Assembly: GCF_026004075.1 (NCBI RefSeq)
Contig: NZ_BPIK01000001.1
Coordinates: 1,528,041-1,592,040 of the forward strand
DNA from: Meiothermus sp.
Lineage (GTDB): Bacteria > Deinococcota > Deinococci > Deinococcales > Thermaceae
DNA: 64,000 nucleotides
Direction: 5' to 3'
Shown here: one piece after another, positions 32,698 to 41,420 of the stretch
Numbering within the stretch: position 1 is the stretch's first letter
Layout: each line of letters begins with the position of its first letter
The notes under the pieces: model-generated
Seen by the model: only the letters and a program-made list of their open reading frames with translations
The model's database searches: none
Told to the model about the DNA's origin: nothing
Position numbers and translations under genes: made by a program

Positions 32698-35085
32698 GTG
32701 AAAAAGTTTCTCTTACTCCTCGCAGTGACCGCTCTGGTGCTGGCGGGCTGCGGCTCGCCGGCGCAGCCCAACCTAACCCTAACGCCGGACCAGACCACCC
32801 TGAGCGTTGCCCAGGGCAACTCGGTGCAGGTAAGCTTGACCCTAGCACCCCAAAACGGCCTTACCGGTACGGTCAACCTGGCCTTGCAGAGCCCACCCCC
32901 TGGCGTCACGCTCTCGCCGAACTCGGTAGTCTTGAGTGGCACGGCTCCGCAAAACGTGCCCCTTACCATTGCGACCACCAGCGACACCCCCATCCAGGAT
33001 CACTCCCTGACCCTCCAGGCCCGCCAGGGCAGCCTACAAAAGACCACGGCCCTCACCCTCAAGGTGACAGGGTTCACGCTCTCGCTCGACCCCACCAGCG
33101 CAACGGTGAACCCCGGCCAGTCGGCCTCCACCACCCTCACCATCACCCCCCAGAACGGCTTTAGCGGCACGGTGAACCTGAGCCTGCAAAGCCCGCCCGA
33201 GGGGGTTTCGCTCAGCCAGAGCAGCGTGAATGTGACAGGGAGTGGAGCCCAGAACTTCTCCCTCGAAATCCAGACCACCAGCGCGACCCCGGTGCAGACC
33301 CACAACCTCACGCTACAGGCCAGCCAGGGGGACTTTAGCGCTTCGGCCAGCTTTGAACTCAATGTTACGGCTGTACCCCAGCCCAACTTTGAGATTGCCC
33401 TGAACCCCACAGCCCAAACAGTGGTGCAGAGCAACTCCGTTACCGCCACCCTCACCATCACCCCCCAGAACGGCTTTAGCGGCACAGTGGACCTGAGCCT
33501 GCAAAACCCCCCTGAAGGCGTTACGGTCTCACCCGCCAGTATCAGCGTGAGCGGTTCAGCCGCGCAAGACTTCACCGTCACCTTTAACACCTCCGCTAGC
33601 ACCCCCACCGGCCCCAGCTCCCTTACGCTGGTTGCCGCCCAGGGCAGCCTGAGCAAAACCGTCAGCTTTGAACTAACCGTAACCTCGTTCAACATTGCCC
33701 TGACCCGCTCGAGCACCCTGCGGGCCCAGGGCCAGAGCTTCTCGGACTTCGACCTCACCCTCACGCCGGTAGCCGGGTTTAGCGGTTCGGTGATCCTGAG
33801 CCTGCAATCGCCCCCCAGTGGTATCAGCCTCAGCCCGGCCAGCCTGAGCGCCTCCGGCCCTGTTACGCTTTCAGTAGACCGCACGGTTCCAGAAGGTGTG
33901 TACAACCTCACCGTGCAGGCCAGCAGCGGCAACCTGACCCGCACCGCCCCCCTTACCCTGCGGGTGCTGCGGGCCAACACCCTGGCTGCGGGGGGCTACT
34001 TTAGCGCGGCCATCAAACCCAACGGCCAGGTCTGGTCGTGGGGCAACAACACCTACGGGCAGCTAGGCCGGGTAACCACCGGCACCAGCGATAGCAACCC
34101 TGACTGGGCCTCTCCCAGCAACGACGTGGTCTCGATATCCCTGGGCGAGTACCACGCCATTGCCCTCACCAACGATGGCCGGGTGGTAACGGTGGGAGGG
34201 GACAATTACGGGCAGTTGGGGGATGGGCCGGGGGACTCGAGCGGTACCAATGCCGCACCCAACCTGCGTGACAACATCCTGCCCGCAGGGGTCAAGGCGG
34301 TGGCTGTTCAGGCGGGCCGCTACCACTCCCTGGCTTTGACCTCCGAGGGCACCGTCTACGCCTGGGGGCGCAACGATGTGGGCCAGCTCGGTCTTGGCAC
34401 AACCACTGCCTCACAGGAATCGCCCGCGCTTATTCCTGGCTTTAGCGACGTAATCGCCCTGGCCGCCGGCGACGACCATACCCTGGCCCTCAAAGCCGAT
34501 GGTAGCGTCTGGGCCTGGGGCGATAATCCCAACGGCGAGCTGGGAACTGGAGACAACACGCCCTACAGCGTACCAACCGCTGTACCAAACCTAACGGGCG
34601 TAAAGGCCATCGCCGCCGGGGGCAACCACTCGGTCGCGCTGCTGGCCGACGGAACGGTGCGTACCTGGGGCTATAACAACCACGGTCAGCTTGGCAATGG
34701 CAGCAACACGAATAGCAACGCACCAGTTTCGGTCACGGGCCTTACGGACGTGGTGGGCGTTGCGGCGGGCTACGAGTTCACCCTCGCCGTTCTGAGCAAT
34801 GGTTCAGTCAAGGCCTGGGGGCATGACGACAGCTTCCAGCTCGGTAACGGCGCTACTGCGGGTGACCAGACAACCCCGGTAGATGTCCTGGGCATACCCA
34901 CAGGCCAGAACGTGCGGGGTCTGGCGGCAGGTATCTTCCATGCCCTGGCCTTGCTAGACAATGGCTCGGTGGTGGCCTGGGGCAGAAACGTGGAAGGTCA
35001 GTTGGGTGACGGCACCAACAACTCCTCCGAGGAAGCCACGTCGGTGTCCATTACCGGCGTGCAGGTGCCCCCCGTCGCGCCTTAG
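32698..35085 (+). CDS. large lipoprotein with four Ig-like and several RCC1 repeats
   Basis: 795 aa from GTG 32698 after AAGGAGG. A lipoprotein signal with lipobox LAGC (C18) begins the protein. Residues about 25-425 are four beta-sandwich repeats, each with a TPQNGFSGTVNLSLQSPP-type strand pair. Residues about 425-795 are RCC1 beta-propeller repeats marked by recurrent GxxHSLALxxDGTVxAWGxN and GQLG motifs. It should be exported and anchored at the outer surface with a seven-bladed propeller displayed. RCC1 propellers are protein-protein interaction platforms; the partner is unknown. DNA repeats within the gene are internal domain duplications. Confidence 0.85.
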   Translation: MKKFLLLLAVTALVLAGCGSPAQPNLTLTPDQTTLSVAQGNSVQVSLTLAPQNGLTGTVNLALQSPPPGVTLSPNSVVLSGTAPQNVPLTIATTSDTPIQDHSLTLQARQGSLQKTTALTLKVTGFTLSLDPTSATVNPGQSASTTLTITPQNGFSGTVNLSLQSPPEGVSLSQSSVNVTGSGAQNFSLEIQTTSATPVQTHNLTLQASQGDFSASASFELNVTAVPQPNFEIALNPTAQTVVQSNSVTATLTITPQNGFSGTVDLSLQNPPEGVTVSPASISVSGSAAQDFTVTFNTSASTPTGPSSLTLVAAQGSLSKTVSFELTVTSFNIALTRSSTLRAQGQSFSDFDLTLTPVAGFSGSVILSLQSPPSGISLSPASLSASGPVTLSVDRTVPEGVYNLTVQASSGNLTRTAPLTLRVLRANTLAAGGYFSAAIKPNGQVWSWGNNTYGQLGRVTTGTSDSNPDWASPSNDVVSISLGEYHAIALTNDGRVVTVGGDNYGQLGDGPGDSSGTNAAPNLRDNILPAGVKAVAVQAGRYHSLALTSEGTVYAWGRNDVGQLGLGTTTASQESPALIPGFSDVIALAAGDDHTLALKADGSVWAWGDNPNGELGTGDNTPYSVPTAVPNLTGVKAIAAGGNHSVALLADGTVRTWGYNNHGQLGNGSNTNSNAPVSVTGLTDVVGVAAGYEFTLAVLSNGSVKAWGHDDSFQLGNGATAGDQTTPVDVLGIPTGQNVRGLAAGIFHALALLDNGSVVAWGRNVEGQLGDGTNNSSEEATSVSITGVQVPPVAP

Positions 35086-35100
35086 CCTTCAAGGCAAGCG

Positions 35101-35130
35101 AACCTGCCTGGTGCGCCCAGGCAGGTTTTT
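35101..35130 (+). terminator. terminator of the RCC1 lipoprotein gene
   Basis: A strong AACCTGCCTGG/CCAGGCAGGTT-type hairpin with short loop is followed by five T, 16 bases after the stop. Confidence 0.85.
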
Positions 35131-35284
35131 GTGGATCTTGGGATAAAGCGTTTACCACGAATACCCAGTGCAGTGCTTTTTGCTGTGCTGGGTAAATTAA
35201 CGTCAGCTCGAAGTTATCCAACAAGCTGAAAAAGCTAAGCCGAATGTTGAAAACCCGTCAATCAGCCGGGCGGTATCGTAAAGT

Positions 35285-35406
35285 CCACCCCTACCGCGTA
35301 GGGGTGGGTAGGGCGGGGTTTGTTCCGCACCAGTCCACGCAATCACAAGATTGCATGAACGACCTCGGAACCCACCCCTCCAACCTCCCTTACAGCGTAG
35401 GGGAGG
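35285..35406. repeat. palindromic intergenic repeats
   Basis: Between the RCC1 gene and IS5 copy B (35131-35472) no gene is supported. A perfect CCACCCCTAC/GTAGGGGTGG hairpin (35285-35307) and a similar CCTCCC/GGGAGG hairpin (about 35384-35406) form a pair of related palindromes. Another imperfect hairpin lies near 35167-35196. Confidence 0.45.
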
Positions 35407-35472
35407 CTTTAGCGTGAGTCTGCCGTGCCACACAGGTTTATTCTGCTTTTCTATCTCCCAACTGACGTTTTA

Positions 35473-36402
35473 GAGACTGTCTTAATACTTTCTAGGAGGC
35501 CAATCTTCTGACCATAAGCCGAATCATCGCTGTGTGGATGAAGGTTTCTGAGCTCTCGGGTAGAAGCTCATAGTCCCGGTTCAGCCTCCGATTGAAGCTC
35601 AGCCAGGCAAACGTCCGCTCCACCACCCACCTCCGGGGAATCACCACAAACCCCCGATGCCCCCGCGTCCTCTTCCGCACTTCCTCCTCCAAGTCCTCCG
35701 GAAGAGGCTGGTCTTTAGGCCACCAAATACCCCGGAAGTTGGCATCCGGCCTGCGCACCACCTCCACCGTCCAGCCCAAGGTGCGCCGAACCCATTCCTC
35801 AAACCTGCGCTTGTACCCCCCATCCACAAACAGATGCGACAACCGCTTCGACAGCCCCCTGGCCCCCTCCAGCACCTCTCGCCCCCCCTCCGCATCCGTG
35901 AGGTGGGCGGGCAGCACCTTGACTCCCAACACCAGCCCTTGTGTATCCACCAGCAGATGCCGTTTGCGCCCCTTTACCTTCTTGCCCGCGTCATACCCCC
36001 TGACCCCCCTTTTCCCGAGGTCTTCACGCTCTGGCTATCCAGAATCCCCGCGCTGGGTTCGGGCAGGCGTCCTGCTTTACGGCGGGTTTGCTCGCGCAGG
36101 GTGGTGTGTATCTGTTCCAGAAAACCCGATTTGCGCCACAAACGGAAGTAGTGATAGACGGTTTTCCAGTGGGGCAGGTCATAAGGCATCATGCGCCAGG
36201 CGCAGCCGGCGCGGGTGATGTAGAAGATGCCGTTCAGGATTTCCCGCCAGGGATTCTCCCGGGGGCGATGGGGGGCGGCGGAGGGCTGGGGCATCAGGGG
36301 TGCCAGAATAGCCCACTCCTGGTCGGTCAGATCGCTGGGGTAGCGGCTTTGTCTGAGTTCCATGCGTGACTATAGCATGAGGGAGGGTATTAAGACAGTC
36401 TC
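35473..36402 (-). mobile_element. IS5-family insertion sequence, copy B (930 bp)
   Basis: Same termini, length and TTA target duplication (35470-35472, 36403-36405) as copy A, in the opposite orientation 13.2 kb away. Protein-level differences seen between copies are few (for example REK/REQ and RELL/REVL). Confidence 0.93.
35492..36363 (-). CDS. IS5-family transposase, two frames joined by -1 frameshift (copy B)
   Basis: The first frame runs 36363 to 35974 and the second 35950 to 35492, with the same A/G slippery run between them as in copy A. Domain content is as in copy A: YPSDLTDQEWAILAPL, ILDSQSVKT, VDGGYKRRF and RRWVVERTFAWL. Preservation of both frames in two copies argues that the frameshift product is the working transposase. 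Confidence 0.9.
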
Positions 36403-36496
36403 TTATATCCCCATGGTTTATGTCTTGAAGCCAGGTAGCTTTCTCCCAAATTGGCGTTCGGAGGGCGTTTCAAGCTGTGTGTTTCGTAGCAGGCGC

Positions 36497-37864
36497 CTAT
36501 ATAGGCTGAGCCGCCGTAGCGATGTGGGCCAGCACCCGCCCGGCCACTTCCTGCCCCATCCGAATCACCTCGGGGAGCCCCACCCCCTGGTAGGCCGCGC
36601 CGGCCAGGAATAAGCCTGGAAGCTCTTGGGCTCTGAGGGCCTGGGATACGCGTTCCCGGTGGCCCACCGTGTAGCGGGGCAGGCCCTCCGGCCAGTGGAA
36701 CACCCAGGTGTGCAGAGGTTCGGGCACCTGGCCCCACAGGCGGGCCAGGTCGCGCAGAGCAAGCTGGGCCAGCTCTTCTTTGCTGGCTTCCAGGCCAGAA
36801 AAATAAGCACGCACCAGGCCGTAGCCCTCGGGGGCACGGCCTGGCCACTTTTGGTCGGCCCAGGTGAAACCGCGCACGCTGAAACCGCGGTGTGCGGCCA
36901 TGAGCATGCCGTGGCCCACCCGGGACGGCAGCTTCTCTTTGGCGAAGGCGAAGGTTACGGTAGAGGAGGGGCCGTAGGGGATCTGCTGCAAGGCCAAGGC
37001 AGCCTCAGGGTGAAGGGGCTCGAGCAGGCGTCCGGTAACGGGGGCCGGGGTCGCCAGCACCAGCGCGTCAGCCTGGAGGCTTCCCTGGGTGGTGTGGATG
37101 CGCCAGCTACCGGAGCGCTCCAGAGCGGTCACCGCGGTTTGGAGCCTGACCTCTACCCTACCTAGGCGGGCCTGTATAGCCTCGACCAGCCTACCCAGGC
37201 CGCCCTCGAGCGAGGCGAAGAGCTGCCCCTTTTCGCGGCTGCCCCGCACTTTGCGCTGCTGAATGGCCCCCCGGATCAGGCTGCCGTGCTGCTGCTCGAG
37301 GGCCTTGAGCTGGGGGAAGGCCGCCAGGGTGGAAAGCTCGTAGGGGTCGCCGCCGTAGATGCCACCCGAAAGCGGGGCCACCAGCCGCTCCCAGACCTGC
37401 CGGCCCAGCCTGCGCTCGATAAAGGCGCCGAAGGGTTCGTCGTCCGGCGTTCCCCTGGGCAGGAGCAGCTCGAGGGCCGCTCGAGCCTTACCCAAAGGGC
37501 TCAGGAGCGGGCTTTGGGCCAGCGCCTTCAGATCGCCGGGTATAACCATTTGCAACCCGGCGGGGATGGGCAGGGCCTCGCGCCCGTCGTGAATCAGGGC
37601 CGAGGGGTGGGCGGGCTTTGTGCCCACAATCTGGTTTTCCAGGCCGAGCTGGTGCATCAGCTCCAGGGCCCAGGGCTTGTAGCGCACCACCGCATCGGGG
37701 CCGCCCTCCAGCACGAAGCCCTGCTCGGCGACGGTGGTTATTTTGCCGCCCAGGCGGGCATCGGCCTCGAGCAGGGTGATGTGCAGATGCGGTGCGGCCC
37801 GGTGCAGGTAATAGGCCGTCGAAAGCCCCGCCGCCCCACCCCCCACCACCACCACGCTAGCCAT
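36497..37864 (-). CDS. hemG: coproporphyrinogen/protoporphyrinogen III oxidase (HemG/HemY type)
   Basis: 455 aa from ATG 37864. The FAD dinucleotide motif VVVVGGGAAGLSTAYYL is at the N-terminus, with LLEADARLGGKITT and LEGGPDAVV next. The C-terminal FAD motif is FLAGAAYQGVGLPEVIRMGQEVA. Because HemQ is present, the enzyme probably oxidises coproporphyrinogen III (CgoX role) with O2. The start overlaps the ferrochelatase stop by 8 bases. It is the last gene of the heme operon. Confidence 0.92.
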   Translation of the reverse strand: MASVVVVGGGAAGLSTAYYLHRAAPHLHITLLEADARLGGKITTVAEQGFVLEGGPDAVVRYKPWALELMHQLGLENQIVGTKPAHPSALIHDGREALPIPAGLQMVIPGDLKALAQSPLLSPLGKARAALELLLPRGTPDDEPFGAFIERRLGRQVWERLVAPLSGGIYGGDPYELSTLAAFPQLKALEQQHGSLIRGAIQQRKVRGSREKGQLFASLEGGLGRLVEAIQARLGRVEVRLQTAVTALERSGSWRIHTTQGSLQADALVLATPAPVTGRLLEPLHPEAALALQQIPYGPSSTVTFAFAKEKLPSRVGHGMLMAAHRGFSVRGFTWADQKWPGRAPEGYGLVRAYFSGLEASKEELAQLALRDLARLWGQVPEPLHTWVFHWPEGLPRYTVGHRERVSQALRAQELPGLFLAGAAYQGVGLPEVIRMGQEVAGRVLAHIATAAQPI

Positions 37865-38843
37865 GCTGTCCTGCCGTTTCCGCTTCGGGCAGCTCAAAAG
37901 CATTCCACTCCCGCACCACCAGGTCGCGCAGCACCTCGATGTAGTCGGGGTCGGCGTTCAGGCTGCGGGTGCGCAGCAGGCGCAGGCCCAGCCGGGCCGC
38001 GGTGTTCTGGGCCTCATAGTCGAGGTCGTAGAAGACCTCGAGGTGATCGGAGGGGAAGCCCACCGCCGTCACCACCACCTCCTGGTAGCCCTGGGCGGCG
38101 GCTTCCTCGAGCCGCTCGTTCACATCGGGCCCAATCCAGGGCTCCGGGGTGCGGCCCGCCGACTGCCAGGCGGTGTCCCAGTGCGCCAGACCCAGCTTTT
38201 GCGCCACCCGCTCGGCGGTGGTGCGCACCTGGGCCTGATAAACGCCATCCTGAGCCGATTTTTCGGGTATGGAGTGGGCCGTGAAAAGGAAAAGGGCCCG
38301 TCCTGGCTCGCGCAGCCGCCAGACCTGCTCGAGCACCCGCTGGGCCAGGGCCTGAATGTAGCCCGGATGGTCGGGGTAGGCCTCCACCAGCCGGAAGCGG
38401 AAAGGATGGCCCAGTTCGGCCAGGGCTTGTTCCACCTTCTCGCGGTACTCGGCGATGCTACGGAAGGAAAAGTGTGGCGCCGCCACAATGCCCACCGCCT
38501 GCTTGACCCCATCCTGGGCCATGGCCTGCACCGCCTCGGCGATGAAGGGGTGCCAGTGCTTGGTGCCCAGGTAGACCCGCGCGGGGGCCTGCACCCGGGG
38601 GCCAGGGGAACTCTGAAAAGGCTGTGGGTAGAGGGGCAGGGTAGCGTTCAGGGCGGCCTCGAGCCGCACCGCCTGGGCGTAGGTGATCTCGCTCAGGGGG
38701 CTGCGCCCAATCAGATGGTAGCGCTCGGCCAGCTCGGCCAGCAGCTCCGGGCTGGGGGGCCGCCCGCGTCGGATGTCGGTGTAGTAGGGCTCAATTTCTT
38801 CCTGCCGGTAAGGGGTGCCGTAGGCCATTAAGAGTACGTTCAT
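37857..38843 (-). CDS. hemH: ferrochelatase (probably coproporphyrin ferrochelatase)
   Basis: 328 aa from ATG 38843 after GGGAGAA; an in-frame ATG at 38867 is less likely. Signatures: LLMAYGTPYRQEEIEPYYTDIRRGRPPSPELLAELAERY, the iron-ligand histidine region VGIVAAPHFSFRSIAEYRE, and the C-terminal glutamate in VGFPSDHLEVFYDLDYEA. It inserts Fe2+ into coproporphyrin III in HemQ-containing bacteria. It lies between hemQ and hemG. Confidence 0.92.
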   Translation of the reverse strand: MNVLLMAYGTPYRQEEIEPYYTDIRRGRPPSPELLAELAERYHLIGRSPLSEITYAQAVRLEAALNATLPLYPQPFQSSPGPRVQAPARVYLGTKHWHPFIAEAVQAMAQDGVKQAVGIVAAPHFSFRSIAEYREKVEQALAELGHPFRFRLVEAYPDHPGYIQALAQRVLEQVWRLREPGRALFLFTAHSIPEKSAQDGVYQAQVRTTAERVAQKLGLAHWDTAWQSAGRTPEPWIGPDVNERLEEAAAQGYQEVVVTAVGFPSDHLEVFYDLDYEAQNTAARLGLRLLRTRSLNADPDYIEVLRDLVVREWNAFELPEAETAGQHG

Positions 38844-38866
38844 GGGTTCTCCCAGCATTTGGGCCA

Positions 38867-39649
38867 TCAGGCCAGATCCTCCAGCACCTCGCGGATGTCC
38901 TTTTTAATGCAGGTAAACATGGGGGTATCGCGGAGGGTGTAGAGGCTGGCCTCGGTAAAGCGCAGGCGCTGCACCAGATCGACGAACTCCTGGGGGTAGT
39001 TGGAGTCGAAGGCCACCACAAACTCCTGGTCGTCGATGCCGTAGGAGTAGGAGGTGTTCAGGGTTACGCCGGTAAAGGGGGCCGAAACGTAGATGTGTTC
39101 ATCCATCATGCCCTGGCGGGCCTGGGGCGAGAGCTTGTACCAGGGCCGGGTCTTGACGAATGGATACACAAACAGGTACTGGCCCTGCCCCGGCAGGAGG
39201 TGCACCCCCTCGCCTTCGGGGTTGAAGCGATCCACGTAGATGGAGCGCTTTTGCATGGAGAGGAACGAGTAAGGCTGGCTCAGATACCCGGCCAAGGCGG
39301 TGCGGTTGAGGTCGCGCTGCATGGCCTGGAAATCGGGCACGTTAAAGCTGATACGCCAGAGCATGAAGTCCACGTCGGCCCGGGTGCCCACCAGGCTGTA
39401 GGTGCGCAGGATAAAGCCCTCGCCCCGCTGGGCCCAGCGCTCGCATACCTCGGCAAACTCGGCCTTGGCTGCCTCCACGAACTCGGGGCTCTGCCTTCTG
39501 AACTCGGGGTCGAGCTTGAAGAAGGCATAGTTCATGAACTGCCGTTTGGTCTGGTCGGGGGCTTTGCGGCTTACCAGGCCCGCAGGATCCAGATCCACCA
39601 TACGCCGGGTTTCCTTCTCTTTGTACTCACGGGTTTCTTTCTCGTTCAT
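38867..39649 (-). CDS. hemQ: coproheme decarboxylase HemQ (ChdC)
   Basis: 260 aa. The chlorite-dismutase-like fold has the catalytic tyrosine Y162 in YLFVYPFVKTRPWY and axial histidine H185 in ARQGMMDEHIYVSAPF. It oxidatively decarboxylates coproheme III to heme b with H2O2. Its presence assigns the locus to the coproporphyrin-dependent pathway. It overlaps hemE by ATGA and sits 23 bases from hemH. Confidence 0.95.
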   Translation of the reverse strand: MNEKETREYKEKETRRMVDLDPAGLVSRKAPDQTKRQFMNYAFFKLDPEFRRQSPEFVEAAKAEFAEVCERWAQRGEGFILRTYSLVGTRADVDFMLWRISFNVPDFQAMQRDLNRTALAGYLSQPYSFLSMQKRSIYVDRFNPEGEGVHLLPGQGQYLFVYPFVKTRPWYKLSPQARQGMMDEHIYVSAPFTGVTLNTSYSYGIDDQEFVVAFDSNYPQEFVDLVQRLRFTEASLYTLRDTPMFTCIKKDIREVLEDLA

Positions 39650-40704
39650 GCAGGTTCCTCGCTGTGTCGGTTGAACTGATGCACCACCTCGACCAAGTGG
39701 GCCACGTGTTCGGGGGGTGTAGTGCGAATCACCCCGTGGCCCAGGTTGAAGATATGGGGGCCACCCAGACCAGCCCTGAGCACTTTGTGGGCTTCCTGGG
39801 TAATGGCCTCGAGCGGGGCCAGCAAGACCGCCGGGTCGAGGTTGCCTTGCAGGGTGTGGGCCGGGAAGAAGGGGCGCACCTGGGCCAGGCTCAGGCGCCA
39901 GTCCACGCTCACCGCCTCGCAGGGCAGCAGGGCCAGCAAGGGGTAGAGGTGCGAGGCCCCCACCGCCAGGTAGATGCGCGGCACGCCCAGGCCAGCCAGG
40001 GCCGACAGGACGCGCTGGTTGTAGGGCAGGCCAAAGGTGCGGTAGGTATCCGGGTCGTGCAGACCGACCCAGGAGTCGAAAAGCTGAATGGCCTCGGCCC
40101 CGGCCTCGATCTGCATCCGCAGGTAGCGGATGGTTAGCTCGGTGAGCTTTTGTAAGAGTTGGTGGGCCAGGTGGGGCTCCTGGCGAAGAAAGGCCCGGAA
40201 TTCTTCGTAGTCCTTGGAGCCGCTCCCCTGCACCAGGTAGGTAGCCAGGGTCAGGGGGGCCCCGGCAAAGCCGATGAGGGCCACGGGCTTACCGGCCAGC
40301 TCGCGCCGCACCAGCCGGATGGCCTCGGCCACGTAAGGGGCGATCTCCTGGGCTTCGGGCAGGCGCAGGGCCTCGAGCTGGGCCTGGGTGCGCAGCGGCT
40401 CGGCCACCACCGGCCCCGGGTTGAAGTCGATCTGCACCCCCATGGCCGGCAAGGGGGTCATGATGTCGCTGAAGAGGATGGCCGCGTCCAGCGGAAAGCG
40501 GCGCAGGGGCTGTAGGGTGATCTCGGCGGCCAGCTCGGGGGTTCTTACCATCTCCCAGAAGCTGGCCCGGGCCTTGATGGCGCGGTACTCGGGCAGGTAG
40601 CGCCCGGCCTGCCGCATCAGCCAGAGGGGGGCTCTGGGGGTATCTTCCCCCCAGGCCGCCCGCAGGAAGAGGGCGCTTTGGGTCTGGGTATTCGGGGCAT
40701 TCAT
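39646..40704 (-). CDS. hemE: uroporphyrinogen decarboxylase
   Basis: 352 aa. Signatures: LWLMRQAGRYLPEYRAIK, the catalytic-aspartate region FPLDAAILFSDIMTPL, FAGAPLTLATYLVQGSGSKDY, and GHGVIRTTPPEHV at the C-terminus. It removes four acetate carboxyls from uroporphyrinogen III to give coproporphyrinogen III. It overlaps the response-regulator gene by ATGA upstream and hemQ downstream, so it is translationally coupled on both sides. Confidence 0.97.
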   Translation of the reverse strand: MNAPNTQTQSALFLRAAWGEDTPRAPLWLMRQAGRYLPEYRAIKARASFWEMVRTPELAAEITLQPLRRFPLDAAILFSDIMTPLPAMGVQIDFNPGPVVAEPLRTQAQLEALRLPEAQEIAPYVAEAIRLVRRELAGKPVALIGFAGAPLTLATYLVQGSGSKDYEEFRAFLRQEPHLAHQLLQKLTELTIRYLRMQIEAGAEAIQLFDSWVGLHDPDTYRTFGLPYNQRVLSALAGLGVPRIYLAVGASHLYPLLALLPCEAVSVDWRLSLAQVRPFFPAHTLQGNLDPAVLLAPLEAITQEAHKVLRAGLGGPHIFNLGHGVIRTTPPEHVAHLVEVVHQFNRHSEEPA

Positions 40705-41420
40705 GCTTGCTCCTTGGTGGCTTCGGACTTGAGTTCGGGCCAGGGGGTGAAGCGGTAGCCCACCCCCCAGACCGTGTGAAAGTGCACCGGGTGGGCCGGG
40801 TCGGGCTCGAACAGGCGGCGCAGGCGCACCACGAAGTTGTCAATGGTGCGGCTGCTGGGAAACACCTCCTGCCCCCAGACCCGGTCGAGAATCTCGTCGC
40901 GGCTCACCACCTCGCCGGCCCGCTCAATTAGCAGGCGCAGAATGGCCATCTCGCGTTCGCCCAGGGCCTCTTTGCGGCCATCCTGGAGGTAGGCCGTCCA
41001 GGCGCGAAAGTCCACGCGATGACCGGCAAACTCGTACACCACCCTTGGGGTCTCGGCCCGGCGGCGCAGGAGATTCTTAACCCGCAACAGAAACTCGGGC
41101 AGGTGGAAGGGCTTGCCCAGATAGTCGTCGCCTCCCACCCTGAGCCCCTCGACCCGCTCCTCGGGGGCCCCTCTGGCCGATAAGAACAGCACCGGGGTGG
41201 TCTGGCCCTGGGCCCGCATTTTCTGGCAGACCTGCAGGCCGTCCAGGCCCGGTAGCATCACGTCGAGCACCACCAGGTCGGGCTGCCAGGCTGCCCAACG
41301 CTCGAGGGCTGTGCGACCATCCGGGGCAATTTCCACCGCATAGCCCTCGCCCTCGAGGTTATCGGCCAGGGCCTGGGCCAGGGCGGGTTCATCTTCAACC
41401 AGCAGCACCTTGGGCTTCAC
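40701..41420 (-). CDS. OmpR-family response regulator within the heme operon
   Basis: 239 aa from GTG 41420 after GGAGG. The receiver domain has acidic ED at 9-10, phospho-acceptor D53 (LVVLDVMLPGLDG), LSARG and K in GGDDYLGKPF. The C-terminal winged helix has LGEREMAILRLLIERAGEVVSRDEIL and SSRTIDNFVVRLRRLF, typical of OmpR/PhoB. It pairs with the kinase encoded just upstream (ATGA overlap). Its location between hemB and hemE suggests control of heme synthesis or heme stress. A TGTCAC direct repeat with 11-base spacing at the hemA promoter is a candidate site. Confidence 0.93.
   Translation of the reverse strand: MKPKVLLVEDEPALAQALADNLEGEGYAVEIAPDGRTALERWAAWQPDLVVLDVMLPGLDGLQVCQKMRAQGQTTPVLFLSARGAPEERVEGLRVGGDDYLGKPFHLPEFLLRVKNLLRRRAETPRVVYEFAGHRVDFRAWTAYLQDGRKEALGEREMAILRLLIERAGEVVSRDEILDRVWGQEVFPSSRTIDNFVVRLRRLFEPDPAHPVHFHTVWGVGYRFTPWPELKSEATKEQA

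Noticed and set aside
33100-35060. CRISPR-like periodic repeats
   Set aside because: The periodicity is that of coding Ig-like and RCC1 domains in one open frame; no short identical repeats with unique spacers.
35203-35433. 76-codon reverse frame upstream of IS5 copy B
   Set aside because: The translation consists of PPLRGRGG-like strings produced by the palindromic repeats; a typical false gene over intergenic repeats.
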